From Actinoplanes aureus (GTDB lineage Bacteria; Actinomycetota; Actinomycetes; Mycobacteriales; Micromonosporaceae), in assembly GCF_015704865.1 (NCBI RefSeq), contig NZ_JADQTO010000003.1:1-64000 (forward strand): a stretch of 64,000 bases of DNA. The letters are read 5' to 3'. The translations under genes and the position numbers were made by a program. This document shows positions 48,137-59,071 of the stretch, piece after piece (position 1 is the first letter of the stretch; each line of letters opens with the position of its first letter). Under the pieces are notes generated by a model. It did not search any database, was not told the DNA's origin, and saw nothing but the letters and a program-made list of their open reading frames with translations.

Positions 48137-48895
48137 TCAGTGCCGGTGCGGCACGGACGCCGGGTCGAAGCCGAAGGGCAGCTCCAGCCGGTGTCCGGCC
48201 ATCAGCTCGCGGTCGGTGAGCAGGGTGGCGGTGGGGCCGTCGGCGACGATCCGGCCGGCGTCCAGGATCACCGAGCGGGGGCAGAGCTCCAGGGCGTACG
48301 GCAGGTCGTGGGTCACCATCAGGACGGTGACCGGCAACGACTCGATGATCTCCGCCAGTTCGCGCCGGCTGGCCGGGTCCAGGTTGGACGAGGGCTCGTC
48401 GAGGACCAGGATCTCCGGGCGCATGGCCAGCACCGTGGCGACCGCGACCCGGCGCCGCTGGCCGAACGACAGGTGATGCGGCACGTGATCGCGGTGCTCC
48501 GACATGCCGACGGCGGCCAGGGCCTCGTCGACGCGGGCGGCGAGCTCGTCTCCGCGTACCCCCAGGTTTGCCGGGCCGAAAGCGACGTCCTCCGCGACCG
48601 TCGGCATGAAGAGCTGGTCGTCGGGATCCTGGAAGACGACGCCGACCCGGCGGCGGATCTCGGTGATCGCCTTGCGATCGCCGGGCGTGACCGGCATGCC
48701 GGAGATCTCCACCTGCCCGGCCCCGCCGTGCAGGATGCCGTTGAGATGCAGCACCAGGGTGGTCTTGCCGGCGCCGTTCGGCCCGAGCAGCGCGACCCGC
48801 TCGCCGGGCGCGAGAGTCAGATCCACGCCGCGCAGCGCCTCGCGGCCGTCCGGGTAGGCGAAGTGCAGCCCGGTGATCCTCAAGGCCGGCGTCAT
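48137..48895 (-). CDS. cbiO: ECF transporter ATPase, cobalt/nickel type (CbiO)
   Basis: A 252-residue ATPase with Walker A LLGPNGAGKTTLVLHLNGIL, the CbiO-typical Q-loop GVVFQDPDDQLFMPTVAEDVAFGP, signature HLSFGQRRRVAVATVLAM, Walker B EILVLDEPSSNLDP and HDLPYALELCPRSVIL. It ends in a short His-containing tail. The ATG at 48895 follows the T-component gene after 85 bp. No substrate-binding CbiM/CbiN gene is found beside it, so the metal or vitamin carried is uncertain. Confidence 0.9.
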   Translation of the reverse strand: MTPALRITGLHFAYPDGREALRGVDLTLAPGERVALLGPNGAGKTTLVLHLNGILHGGAGQVEISGMPVTPGDRKAITEIRRRVGVVFQDPDDQLFMPTVAEDVAFGPANLGVRGDELAARVDEALAAVGMSEHRDHVPHHLSFGQRRRVAVATVLAMRPEILVLDEPSSNLDPASRRELAEIIESLPVTVLMVTHDLPYALELCPRSVILDAGRIVADGPTATLLTDRELMAGHRLELPFGFDPASVPHRH

Positions 48896-48980
48896 GACCG
48901 ACCGCACCGAGCGGCACGCGGCCCGCGAGGTCGCGGGCGAGGGCCGGGAGGGCGTGACGAAGCGGGCACCATCATGCCGG

Positions 48981-49745
48981 TCATGCTAGGACGACCGCCG
49001 CGAGTGCGATGCCGGCGGTGGCGAGCGGCAGCATCGCCGACACCACCCACTCGCGGGCCGGCGCCGGACCGCCGGTGGTCTGCGGCAGCCGGCCGGTGTA
49101 GCCGCGCGACAGCATGGCCAGGTAGACCCGCTCGCCGCGCTCGTAGGAGCGCAGGAAGAGCGCGCCGACGCCGACCGCGAACGCCTTCACCTGCCAGAGG
49201 AACCGCGGGTCGTAGCCGCGGGCGAGCCGCGCGATCCGCATCCGGCGCGCGTCGTCGGCGAGCACGTCGATGTAGCGCAGCATGAAGGTCATGATCTGGG
49301 TGAGGACCTCGGGGCAGCGCAGCCGGTCCAGGCCGAGGATCAGGTCACGCATGGTGGTGGTCGCCGCGAGCAGGAGCGACGCGAGTACGCCGAGCGTGCC
49401 CTTCGCGAAGATGTTCCACGCCCCGTAAAGGCCGTCGACGGAGAGCGACAGACCTAGCCAGTCCACCCGTTCGCCCTGCCCGGCCAGCGGCAGGGCGATC
49501 GCCAGCAGCACGAACGGCAACTCGATGGTGGCCCGCTTGGCCAGCCAGCCGGGCGGCACCCGGGCGATCGCCGCGACCCCGGCCAGCAGCAGCGCGTAAC
49601 CGCCGAACGCGGCGAACTCGGTGCGCGGCGTCACCACCACGAGCACCGTGAAGAGCAGCATGGAGACGATCTTCACCTCGGGGGAGAGGCGGTGGATCGG
49701 GCTCTCCCGGTCGAGGTGAAGCGGGTGAGCGTGTCCCGCGGCCAT
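48981..49745 (-). CDS. cbiQ: ECF transporter T component, cobalt type (CbiQ)
   Basis: A 254-residue permease. It begins GHAHPLHLDRESPIHRLSPE, the His-containing start usual for actinobacterial CbiQ, has about six TM helices and carries the coupling motifs ARGYDPR and SRGYTGRLP (Ala/Ser-Arg-Gly) that bind the ATPase. It acts as the scaffold of an energy-coupling-factor importer. An S component is expected upstream but the neighbour is a nitroreductase-like gene, 30 bp away on the same strand. Confidence 0.9.
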   Translation of the reverse strand: MAAGHAHPLHLDRESPIHRLSPEVKIVSMLLFTVLVVVTPRTEFAAFGGYALLLAGVAAIARVPPGWLAKRATIELPFVLLAIALPLAGQGERVDWLGLSLSVDGLYGAWNIFAKGTLGVLASLLLAATTTMRDLILGLDRLRCPEVLTQIMTFMLRYIDVLADDARRMRIARLARGYDPRFLWQVKAFAVGVGALFLRSYERGERVYLAMLSRGYTGRLPQTTGGPAPAREWVVSAMLPLATAGIALAAVVLA

Positions 49746-49775
49746 CCGGCCAGCATATCCAGATGATCTTGCAAG

Positions 49776-50732
49776 CTACGAATCGGTCAGGACATCGGTG
49801 ACGTCACGGCGCGGGATAGGGGTGCCCGGCCGGCCGTAGCCGACCCGGAAGGCGATCTGCGGGAACCCGGTCCGCCCGAGCGAGCGCCGCAGCTGGTCCC
49901 GTGCGGCCGGCACCTCGATCGGCTGGGAGATCATCGAGCTGGCCAGGCCCGCGTCGGTCGCCGTGAGCAGCACGCGCTGCAGCGCCTGACCGGCCATCAC
50001 CTGGTCCAGCCCGCGGTCCCCGGCCGTGCCCAGGATGCCGACCAGCGGCTCCGGCTCGTAGTCCCGGCCCGGAGCCCGGCGCCGGCTCCCGAACCGGTGC
50101 GGGAGCAGATCCTGCGGTTCGCCGACCGGGGCGCCGGACATCGCCGGGATGCCGTCCGCCGCCGCCTCGGTCTCCGTCCAGGTGATCAGCTCGGCCTGGT
50201 AGCGGGAGTCCCGGCGCAGCACCCGGTCGGCGCTGTGCGCGATCTCCGAGAAGCCGCTCAGCGCGGTCATCCCGACCAGCAGGTCGAGCCAGGCGTTCTC
50301 GGCCCGGGCGGCCTCGATGAGGCGGACCCGTACGCCGGCCGGCACCGGATCCGGCCAGAACGGCTCCCGGTTGCTGTGCCGGCGCTCGATCGCGGCGTGC
50401 AGGTCGCGCTCGGCGTACGTCGGTGGCCGCCGCCGGCCCGGCGTGAGGCGGGCGATCACCTCCGGGGTGTCGCTGTCCGGCAGCAGGCGTACCTCGGCCG
50501 GAGTGCCCGCCCAGGCCAGAGCGAGCCGGGCGTTGAACGTCGCCGCGCCGCAGCCGAGCCGCATCGCCCATCCGCCGCCGTCGGCGACGGTGAGCCGCCG
50601 ATCCGCGTCCGCGAGCACCTCGATCGCTCCGTCCCGCAGGCGGAACCGCCACGGCTGACTGTTGTACATGGACGGAGCGTGGATGCCGGCCGCGGCGGCG
50701 CGCCGCAGGTCGGACTCGTCGTAGCGGATCAC
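49776..50732 (-). CDS. Acg-type nitroreductase family protein
   Basis: A 318-residue protein of the Acg (Rv2032-like) branch of the nitroreductase fold: start DLRRAAAAGIHAPSMYNSQPWRF, middle RHSNREPFWPDPVP, C-terminal LVGILGTAGDRG, GLASSMISQPIEV and PQIAFRVGYGRPG. Acg proteins are DevR/DosR-induced in mycobacteria and are thought to sequester FMN rather than act as efficient reductases. I placed the start at the GTG at 50732 because AAGGAGA lies just before it; longer frames upstream lack support. A DevR-like box lies 60-75 bp upstream and the devS gene follows on the same strand, so the regulatory link is strong. Confidence 0.9.
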   Translation of the reverse strand: MIRYDESDLRRAAAAGIHAPSMYNSQPWRFRLRDGAIEVLADADRRLTVADGGGWAMRLGCGAATFNARLALAWAGTPAEVRLLPDSDTPEVIARLTPGRRRPPTYAERDLHAAIERRHSNREPFWPDPVPAGVRVRLIEAARAENAWLDLLVGMTALSGFSEIAHSADRVLRRDSRYQAELITWTETEAAADGIPAMSGAPVGEPQDLLPHRFGSRRRAPGRDYEPEPLVGILGTAGDRGLDQVMAGQALQRVLLTATDAGLASSMISQPIEVPAARDQLRRSLGRTGFPQIAFRVGYGRPGTPIPRRDVTDVLTDS

Positions 50733-50791
50733 GGCGGTTCTCCTTCCCGGTGGTCTGCCTCCACGGTGCCCCCGGCGGACAGCCGCCGTGC

Positions 50792-50807
50792 AGGGCCGAA
50801 GGTCCCT
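50792..50807. promoter_or_regulatory. DevR-like box before the nitroreductase gene
   Basis: AGGGCCGAAGGTCCCT; on the minus strand AGGGACCTTCGGCCCT. It shares GGGAC-T-TTCGGCCCT, apart from one base, with the devR upstream site, and lies between devS stop and nitroreductase start. Confidence 0.75.
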
Positions 50808-50811
50808 CAGG

Positions 50812-52554
<1,743 letters not shown>

Positions 52555-52556
52555 CT

Positions 52557-53195
52557 ATGATCCGTGTCTTTCTCCTCGACGACCACGAGGTCGTCCGCCG
52601 CGGCCTGATCGACCTGCTCCAGGCCGGTGGCGACATCGAGGTGGTCGGCGAGTCCGGCTCCGCCCAGGAGGCGGCCCGGCGCATCCCGGCCCTGCGTCCC
52701 GACGTCGCGGTGCTGGACGCCCGGCTGCCGGACGGTAACGGCATCGACGTCTGCCGGGACGTACGGGCGATCGACTCGACGATCAAAGGGCTGATCCTCA
52801 CCTCCTACGAGGACGACGAGGCGCTGTTCGCCGCGATCATGGCCGGTGCCTCCGGTTACGTGCTGAAGCAGATCCGCGGCACCGACCTGGTCGACGCGGT
52901 ACGCCGGGTGGCGGCCGGGCAGTCGCTGCTCGACCCGGCGGTCACCCAGCGGGTCCTCGAACGCATCCGCAACGGCGTGGAGCAGCCGCGCGAGCTGGCG
53001 TCGCTCACCGACCAGGAACGCCGCATCCTGGAGTTCGTGGCCGAGGGCCTGACCAACCGGGAGATCGCCGGCCGGATGTTCCTGGCCGAGAAGACGGTGA
53101 AGAACTACGTCTCCAGCCTCCTGGCCAAGCTGGGCCTGGAACGCCGTACGCAGGCCGCGGTGCTGGCCACCAAACTCCTCGGCGAGCACCGCTGA
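52557..53195 (+). CDS. devR: DevR/DosR-like response regulator
   Basis: A 212-residue NarL-family regulator very close to mycobacterial Dev[19 protein letters not shown], phospho-Asp in [39 protein letters not shown], and the DNA-binding end [20 protein letters not shown] with [20 protein letters not shown]. It should control hypoxia and dormancy genes under DevS. ATG at 52557 with GGTAGGAAG upstream. It ends 8 bp from the convergent hybrid kinase gene. Confidence 0.95.
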   Translation: MIRVFLLDDHEVVRRGLIDLLQAGGDIEVVGESGSAQEAARRIPALRPDVAVLDARLPDGNGIDVCRDVRAIDSTIKGLILTSYEDDEALFAAIMAGASGYVLKQIRGTDLVDAVRRVAAGQSLLDPAVTQRVLERIRNGVEQPRELASLTDQERRILEFVAEGLTNREIAGRMFLAEKTVKNYVSSLLAKLGLERRTQAAVLATKLLGEHR

Positions 53196-53203
53196 GGTGG
53201 CGG

Positions 53204-55156
53204 TCAGAGGGGTAGGCGTACGGTCGCGACCGTGCCGCCCCGCTCACCCTCGCGCAGGCTGATCGTGCCGCCGTGCAGGCCGACGATGAGGCGGGTCAGC
53301 GACAGGCCGAGGCCGGTGCCGGGGATGCCGCTGTGCCGGGCGTTGCTGGCCCGGTAGAGGCGGGCGAAGAGCCGGTCGCGTTCGCCGGCGGGGATCCCCA
53401 TGCCGGCGTCGGTCACGGTGAGCACCGCGGTGTCCTCGGCGGTGGTCAGGCTGACCTCGACGGTCGAGTCGGCGGGGCTGTACTTGACCGCGTTGCTGAT
53501 CAGGTTCTCGGCGACCTGGCGCAGCCGGACCGGATCGCCGGGGACGATCAGCTGGCCCGGCAGTTCGGTGTGGATGGCCGGGCCCGGCTCCCCGGCTCCG
53601 GCTTCGGCGACGGTGGCCGCGACCACCGCGACCAGGTCCACGGCGGCGACGGTGAGCTGGGCGTGACCGGACTCCAGGGCGGCGAGGTCGAGCAGCCGTT
53701 CCACCAGGGTGCGTAGCCGGGCGTTGTTGCGTTCGATCACGGCGAGCAGGTCGCGTACCTCGCCGATGGTGGTGTCGTCGCCGGACTCGGCGATCAGGTC
53801 GGTGTAGGTGCCGATCGAGGTCAGTGGTGTGCGCAGCTCGTGTCCGACCAGGGCGACGTACTCGCCGATGCTGGCGGCCAGCTGGTTGGCCAGTTCCTCG
53901 GCGCGGCGGCGTTCCAGGTACGCCCCGATGTGCCCGGAGATGCCGGTGAGCAGCGTCGCCAGGGCGGGTTCCGGCTCCTGATGCTCGTGGGTGAAGAAGG
54001 TGAGGACGCCGACGACCTTGTCCGCGCTGCGTACCGGCACCGCGCCCGCCGCCCGGTAGGCGCTGGAGGCGGCCACCGCGGGCAGCACCGGTGAGTCCGC
54101 GGCGTGGATGTCCGGCACCCAGACGATCTCGTTGCGTGCCCAGCAGACGCCGGCCAGCCCGGCGCCGCGCTCGAACGAGGACGGCAGCACCATCGGGGCG
54201 ACGCCCGGCTCGGTGTGGGTGCCGGCCGGCCGGAGCCGGTCGGTGACCTCGTCGACCAGCCACATCCGCAGGTACGGCCAGCCCAGCTCGCCGCCGATCG
54301 CGCCGAGCACCGCCTCGGCGGCGCGTGTCGTGTCCGGGGCGTGCACCAGGGCCCTGAGCACCTTGCTCTTGCAGCGCTGGTACTGATGCTGGTGGTGGTC
54401 GACGGTGACGTCGTGTACCGCGGCGACCGCGCCGAGCACGACTCCGGCGGCGTCCCGCATGGGCCGCGCGTTCACCGCGAACCAGTGCGGCCGGTGATGC
54501 CGGTCGTACGCGCGCATGTCGGCGTGGCGTACCTCCTCGCCGCGCAGCGCACGGCGCAACGGCAGCTCGTCGAGTTGGAGCGGGCTGCCGTCGGAGCGGC
54601 TCAGCCCGAAATGGGAGATCCAGTTGTGCACCGGGATGTGCCGGGCGTCCTCGCCGAAGAAGTCCCGGACCGCCTGGTTGACCACCAGCGGCCGGCCGTC
54701 GAGGTCGCAGGCCACCACGCCGGTGTCCAGGCTGTGCAGCATCGCCTCGACGAAGGCGGTGTGGTGCGTGGCAGGCTCCGACGCCGGCGGTGTCAGGGTT
54801 TCCAGGCAGGCGCGCAGGGTCTCGGTGAGCTCCCGGACCCGGAACGGCTTCGGTACGATCGCGGCCGGCTCGGCGCCGGTGAGCAGGGCGTCGCCGGGCA
54901 GCAGGTACGCGGTGACCAGCACCACCGGTACCCCGGCCGTTCCCGGGTCGTCGCGCAGGGCCCGGCACATCCGGATGCCGTCCAGGTGTGGCATGTCGAC
55001 GTCGGCGACCACCAGGTCCGGGCGGTGGGCCAGGGCGGCGGCCAGCCCGGCCAGCCCGTCACTGGCGACGGTGACATCGTGGCCCAGCCGGCGGACCACC
55101 TCGGCGATGACCGCCTGGTGTTCCGGGTTGTCCTCGACGACGAGCACCGCTGCCAT
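53204..55156 (-). CDS. hybrid sensor kinase: receiver-PAS-GAF-HisKA-HATPase
   Basis: A 650-residue soluble protein with an N-terminal receiver (VLVVEDNPEHQAV; phospho-Asp in LVVADVDMPHLDG; Lys in IVPKPFRV), a PAS domain (about 130-255), a GAF domain (about 265-410), HisKA with YVALVGHELRTPLTSIGTYT and a HATPase with ENLISNAVKYSP and GTGLGLSLTRLIVGLHGG. An N-terminal receiver means it is itself a phosphorylation target, probably of another kinase. There is no membrane segment. It diverges from the small anti-sigma ATPase gene. Confidence 0.92.
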   Translation of the reverse strand: MAAVLVVEDNPEHQAVIAEVVRRLGHDVTVASDGLAGLAAALAHRPDLVVADVDMPHLDGIRMCRALRDDPGTAGVPVVLVTAYLLPGDALLTGAEPAAIVPKPFRVRELTETLRACLETLTPPASEPATHHTAFVEAMLHSLDTGVVACDLDGRPLVVNQAVRDFFGEDARHIPVHNWISHFGLSRSDGSPLQLDELPLRRALRGEEVRHADMRAYDRHHRPHWFAVNARPMRDAAGVVLGAVAAVHDVTVDHHQHQYQRCKSKVLRALVHAPDTTRAAEAVLGAIGGELGWPYLRMWLVDEVTDRLRPAGTHTEPGVAPMVLPSSFERGAGLAGVCWARNEIVWVPDIHAADSPVLPAVAASSAYRAAGAVPVRSADKVVGVLTFFTHEHQEPEPALATLLTGISGHIGAYLERRRAEELANQLAASIGEYVALVGHELRTPLTSIGTYTDLIAESGDDTTIGEVRDLLAVIERNNARLRTLVERLLDLAALESGHAQLTVAAVDLVAVVAATVAEAGAGEPGPAIHTELPGQLIVPGDPVRLRQVAENLISNAVKYSPADSTVEVSLTTAEDTAVLTVTDAGMGIPAGERDRLFARLYRASNARHSGIPGTGLGLSLTRLIVGLHGGTISLREGERGGTVATVRLPL

Positions 55157-55259
55157 AGGTAAATCCTACGAAAGCAGACATTCCGGCCGGTGGCGTTTCC
55201 CCGTTGCCGGGGTCGGGGTATTGTCCGGCCGCCACATCGGCGACTCTTGGGGTTTCTAC

Positions 55260-55688
55260 ATGAGCGCTCTGACCGCCCAACTGGACGTCCCGCTCTCGCG
55301 GGAGGCACCCGCCGCGGCCCGCCACGCCGTCACGGCGGTGCTCGCGGGCTGGGGTTTCCGGGACACGGACTGGCTCGACGCCGCTGCCGTGGTGGTCAGC
55401 GAGCTGGTCACGAACGCGGTCCGGCACGGCGGAGGATGTCTCGCCCTGCGCCTGGAGGCGCACGACGAGCGGGTGGTGGTCTCGGTCGCCGACGGCTCGT
55501 CGGTGGTGCCGCGCCGGCGTGACCCGGACGGCGTGGGCGGGCGGGGTATCGCCCTGATCGAGGCGCTGTCGGCGGGGTGGACGGTGCAGAACCACCAGGG
55601 TGGCAAGCGGGTCCTGGTCGAACTGGTCCCGTGCCCCGGCGTTCGTACCGGTGAGTCGGTAAGCGCGCGGGGGATGCTCAGACCGTGA
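55260..55688 (+). CDS. ATP-binding anti-sigma / regulatory kinase (HATPase_c_2)
   Basis: A 142-residue GHKL ATPase domain with N-box [16 protein letters not shown]1 SVADGSS and G2 [14 protein letters not shown]. This form is abundant in actinobacteria and most members are anti-sigma or antagonist kinases of unknown partner. It is the second such gene in the window, this time without a STAS neighbour. The last 11 bp overlap the convergent chemoreceptor gene. Confidence 0.88.
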   Translation: MSALTAQLDVPLSREAPAAARHAVTAVLAGWGFRDTDWLDAAAVVVSELVTNAVRHGGGCLALRLEAHDERVVVSVADGSSVVPRRRDPDGVGGRGIALIEALSAGWTVQNHQGGKRVLVELVPCPGVRTGESVSARGMLRP

Positions 55689-57282
55689 AGCGTTGTGCCG
55701 CGGCCCGCAGCCGGTCGGCCAGCTCCTGCACGTCCTGCGCGGTCCGGGCGGCCTGACCGACGGCCTCGCGGCTGGCGGCGGTGCTGTGCGCGACGCTGGC
55801 GATGTTGTTCGCGATGTCAGTGACGCCGTTCGCGGCCTCGGTCACCCCGCGGTTCATCTCGGCCGTCGTCGCGCTCTGCTCCTCCACCGCCGAGGCGATC
55901 GTGGTCTGGTAGTCGCTGATCTGCTCGATGATCCGGCTGATCTCGTCGATCGCGGTCACCGCCTGACCGGTCTCCGCCTGGATGGCGGCGATCTGCTGGG
56001 AGATCTGCTCGGTGGCCCGGGCGGTCTCCTGGGCCAGGTCCTTCACCTCGCTCGCCACCACGGCGAAACCCTTGCCGGACTCGCCGGCCCGGGCCGCCTC
56101 GATGGTGGCGTTGAGCGCGAGCAGATTGGTCTGCGCCGCGATCTGGGTGATCACGCCGACCACGTCACCGATCTGCGCCGACGACTCACCGAGCCGGTTG
56201 ATCGTCTCGCTGGTGGAGCGGGCCGCGCCGACCGCGTCCGAGGCGACCTGCGCGGCGTCGGCGGCGTTGCGGGAGATCTCGACGATCGCCGAGCCCATCT
56301 CGTCGGAGCCGGCGGCCACCGTGTGCACGTTGCCGGAGACCCCGGCGGCGCCGGTCGCGGCGAGACCGGCCTGCTGGTCGGCCTCGGCGATCGCGCTGTC
56401 GATCTGCCGGCTGACCTGGTGCATGGTCTGGGAGGCCTCGTTCAGGCGGTTGCCGTCCTCCATGATCTCGACGACCGTCGCCCGGACACCGGTGATCGCA
56501 TCACCGACCGCCCGTCCCATGGCCGCCATCTCGTCGGTGCCGGTGGTGTCGACCCGGATCGTCAGGTCGCCGCGGGCCATGCCCTGAAGCGCCCTGACCA
56601 GCTGGTCGGCCGGGCGGACCACGCTGCGGGTCACCGCGATCGTGAAGAGCAGCGCGGCCGCCGCCGCGAGGACGAACACCACGATCATCGTGTTGCGTAC
56701 GGACGCCGCCTCGTCCCGGGCCTCCTGGGCGGCCGCGTCGGCCCGCTGGGTGACCGAGGCGATCAGCTGGTTCGTACCCTCCACGATCTTGAAGTACAGG
56801 TCGTAGCTGTTGCCGAGCAGCAGGGCGTTGCCCTCCTTCACCTGCCCGGCGGCGTACAGGGCGGCGATCTGCTCGTCGGCCTTCAGGAAGTCATCCCAGC
56901 GCGTGCGCAGGTCTTCGAAGACGGCCCGCTCGGCTGTCGTCATGGCGGATACGTCGGTCTCCGCCAGCAGCTTCTTGAGCAGGTCGACGTCGGTGAGGAA
57001 GCCGGCCCGGTTGGGGTTCGCCGGATCCACCGCAGTCTTCGGGTCGAGCCGGTACACGTCCCAGGCGTACGCGAGCTGCCAGCCGGAGATGTCGGCGTTG
57101 TAGAACTTCTGCTCGTCGACCTGGTGCATCAGGTGCAGCAGCGTACGCAGGCGGCCGGCCGACTCGGACTGGTGGTTCAGCCCGACCGCACCGACCCCGA
57201 CGGCCACACCGAGCAGCACGAGCACCGCCGTGAACGCGACACCGAGCCGCCCGGCCAGCCGAAGCCGTCGCAGAATCGCCAT
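55678..57282 (-). CDS. methyl-accepting chemotaxis protein
   Basis: A 534-residue receptor with TM1 (about 14-35), an external four-helix-bundle-like sensor (about 36-205), TM2 (about 208-230), HAMP and a cytoplasmic signalling domain with the hairpin tip [20 protein letters not shown]. It feeds signals to a CheA kinase not found here. The ATG at 57282 follows GGGGAG; an upstream GTG at 57288 would overlap that site. A FliA-like promoter lies 38 bp upstream. It is the intact counterpart of the decayed gene at 6878-8163, and the two differ in their sensor regions. Confidence 0.94.
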   Translation of the reverse strand: MAILRRLRLAGRLGVAFTAVLVLLGVAVGVGAVGLNHQSESAGRLRTLLHLMHQVDEQKFYNADISGWQLAYAWDVYRLDPKTAVDPANPNRAGFLTDVDLLKKLLAETDVSAMTTAERAVFEDLRTRWDDFLKADEQIAALYAAGQVKEGNALLLGNSYDLYFKIVEGTNQLIASVTQRADAAAQEARDEAASVRNTMIVVFVLAAAAALLFTIAVTRSVVRPADQLVRALQGMARGDLTIRVDTTGTDEMAAMGRAVGDAITGVRATVVEIMEDGNRLNEASQTMHQVSRQIDSAIAEADQQAGLAATGAAGVSGNVHTVAAGSDEMGSAIVEISRNAADAAQVASDAVGAARSTSETINRLGESSAQIGDVVGVITQIAAQTNLLALNATIEAARAGESGKGFAVVASEVKDLAQETARATEQISQQIAAIQAETGQAVTAIDEISRIIEQISDYQTTIASAVEEQSATTAEMNRGVTEAANGVTDIANNIASVAHSTAASREAVGQAARTAQDVQELADRLRAAAQRFTV

Positions 57283-57319
57283 CGACACTCCCCGCTCAGA
57301 ACGGCCTTTCTCCCTATCG

Positions 57320-57345
57320 ATCGGCGGAGACCGAGCGAGACTGAG
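57320..57345 (-). promoter_or_regulatory. possible FliA-type promoter of the chemoreceptor
   Basis: On the minus strand: CTCA, 16 bases, GCCGAT. This fits CTCA-N15-17-GCCGAA as described for FliA-family sigma factors in Actinoplanes, which turn on flagellar and chemotaxis genes for zoospores. Confidence 0.55.
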
Positions 57346-57476
57346 CGGCAGGACACATTTCGGGCAAAGTCAGCAGCAGTGTGCCGGCCGGCAGCAGCCG
57401 GTCGCGGATCGCCGAGAGGTGCCCGGCGGCCTGCCCGGCCGGCTGTTCGTGACGGCTGTTGAGGAGTCCCGGCGGA

Positions 57477-57860
57477 TCAGATCTCGAACTCGGCGGCGGT
57501 CACGGACACCGCCCGCAGCGCGCCGGCCACCTCGGCGCGTACCCGATCGGCGGTGGCCGCCGGGTCGGCGACCGTCCCGGCCCGGGCCTCATCCTCCACC
57601 GCCGCGCAGAGGCCGGCGAGGGCGGTCGCGCCGATGTTCGCGGCCGAGCCCTTGAGCGCGTGTGCCTGATCGCGGACCAGGCCGGGATCGCCGTCGTCCA
57701 GCAGTCCGATCAGCGTGCCGGCGGTGGCCGCGGTCCGGTCCTCGAACGAGCGCAGCAACCGCCGGATCAGGGCGATCTCGGCCGGTGTCGGCTCGTCCCC
57801 GAACAGGTCGGCGATGCGGGCGCGGACGGCGGCCACCCGGCTCTCGTCATCCCCGTCCAT
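57477..57860 (-). CDS. Hpt (histidine phosphotransfer) domain protein
   Basis: A 127-residue protein consisting of one Hpt four-helix bundle with the phospho-acceptor His in DQAHALKGSAANIGA. It passes phosphoryl groups between receivers of phosphorelays. Possible partners in the window are the hybrid kinase at 53204-55156 and the lone receiver at 6318-6788. Start at 57860 or the ATG at 57869 is uncertain; neither has a good ribosome site. The 194 bases between this gene and the chemoreceptor hold the FliA-like site and GC-rich sequence without other supported features. Confidence 0.88.
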   Translation of the reverse strand: MDGDDESRVAAVRARIADLFGDEPTPAEIALIRRLLRSFEDRTAATAGTLIGLLDDGDPGLVRDQAHALKGSAANIGATALAGLCAAVEDEARAGTVADPAATADRVRAEVAGALRAVSVTAAEFEI

Positions 57861-57869
57861 GCCGACCAT

Positions 57870-57897
57870 GGTGCGCCGGGACCCGACCCGGCGCACC
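57870..57897 (-). terminator. terminator of the rhamnose operon
   Basis: An 11-bp perfect stem (57870-57880 with 57887-57897) and 6-base loop begins 19 bases beyond the stop of the rhamnose isomerase gene. Confidence 0.8.
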
Positions 57898-57916
57898 GAC
57901 TTCGCAGGAGAGGGGC

Positions 57917-59071
57917 TCAGGCGCCCCAGCCCGCCTGCTGGCCACCGACCCGGGCGGCCGCGACCGTGTCCGCGTACCCCGAGGCCGCGAACGCCGCCAC
58001 CGGGTCGCGCGGCAGGCCGCGCGCCTCACGCCGGTCCGCGAGAACGGTCCGGACGTCGGTCTCGTACGCGTCCATCAGCACCGCGTGCGCACCGAGCACG
58101 TCACCGGAGCGCTGCGCGGCGGCGAGCGCGTCCTGGTCCACCAGCAGCGCCTTGGCCAGGGCCTGTTCGACGTTGAGCACCGACCGGATCTGGCCCGGGA
58201 TCTTCTCCTCGATGTTGTGGCACTGGTCGAGCATGAAGTTGACCTTCGACGCCGGCCGGTGCGCGTCCACCCCGACGATCTCCGCCATGATCCGGAAGAG
58301 CTGGAACGGGTCCGCCGAGCCGACGATCAGGTCGTCGTCGGCGTAGAACCGCGAGTTGAAGTCGAACGCGCCGAGCTTGTTCACCCGCAGCAGCTGCATC
58401 ACGATGAACTCGATGTTGGTGCCCGGCGCGTGGTGGCCGGTGTCCAGCACGACCGTCGCCTTGTCGCCCAGGGCCAGGCAGTGCACCAGCGAGGTGCCCC
58501 AGTCCGGGATGTCCATGCTGTAGAAGTGCGGCTCGAAGAACTTGTACTCGAGCAGGATCCGATGATCGTCGTCGAGCGCGTCGTAGATCTCCCGCAGCGA
58601 CTCGGCGAGCCGGTCCTGCCGGCCCCGCAGCGAGTCCTGCCCGGCGTAGTTCAGCCCGTCCGGCAGCCAGATCTTCAGGTCGGTCGAGCCGGTCTGCCGC
58701 ATCACGTCCAGGCACCGCAGGTGGTGCTGGACGGCCTTGCGGCGGATCGTGGAGTCCGGGTGGCACAGCGAGCCGAGCCGGTAGTCGTCCTCCTGGAACA
58801 GGTTCGAGTTGATCGCGCCGATCTTGACGCCGAGCTTCTCGGCGTGCGCCCGCAGGTCCGTCCAGTCGTCGACCAGGTCCCACGGGATGTGCAGCGAGAC
58901 CCGCGGGGCGAGCCCGGTGAGGCGGTGCACCTGCGCGGCGTCGGAGAGCTTCTCGTACGGGTCGCGGGGCACGCCGGGCCGGGCGAACACCTTGAACCGG
59001 GTGCCCGAGTTCCCGTACGCCCAGCTGGGGACCTCGACAGTGAAGTCGTCCAGTTCGTCGAGGCGGGTCAT
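57917..59071 (-). CDS. rhaI: L-rhamnose isomerase (RhaI type)
   Basis: A 384-residue metal-dependent sugar isomerase of the Pseudomonas-type RhaI class (not E. coli RhaA). Family segments are RVSLHIPWDLVDDW, INSNLFQEDDYRLGSLCHPD, WLPDGLNYAGQDSLRGRQDR, LLEYKFFEPHFYSMDIPDWG, VLDTGHHAPGTNIE and FDFNSRFYADDDLIVGSADP, with metal-binding Glu/Asp/His. It converts L-rhamnose to L-rhamnulose in the cytoplasm. ATG at 59071 overlaps the permease stop (ATGA) and follows GGAGG. Kinase and aldolase genes are not in the window. Confidence 0.95.
   Translation of the reverse strand: MTRLDELDDFTVEVPSWAYGNSGTRFKVFARPGVPRDPYEKLSDAAQVHRLTGLAPRVSLHIPWDLVDDWTDLRAHAEKLGVKIGAINSNLFQEDDYRLGSLCHPDSTIRRKAVQHHLRCLDVMRQTGSTDLKIWLPDGLNYAGQDSLRGRQDRLAESLREIYDALDDDHRILLEYKFFEPHFYSMDIPDWGTSLVHCLALGDKATVVLDTGHHAPGTNIEFIVMQLLRVNKLGAFDFNSRFYADDDLIVGSADPFQLFRIMAEIVGVDAHRPASKVNFMLDQCHNIEEKIPGQIRSVLNVEQALAKALLVDQDALAAAQRSGDVLGAHAVLMDAYETDVRTVLADRREARGLPRDPVAAFAASGYADTVAAARVGGQQAGWGA

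Noticed and set aside
57346..57476. A GC-rich repeat-like stretch (GCCGGCC motifs) between chemoreceptor and Hpt genes
   Set aside because: The motifs are short and irregular and common in this base composition; no stable symmetrical structure stands out.
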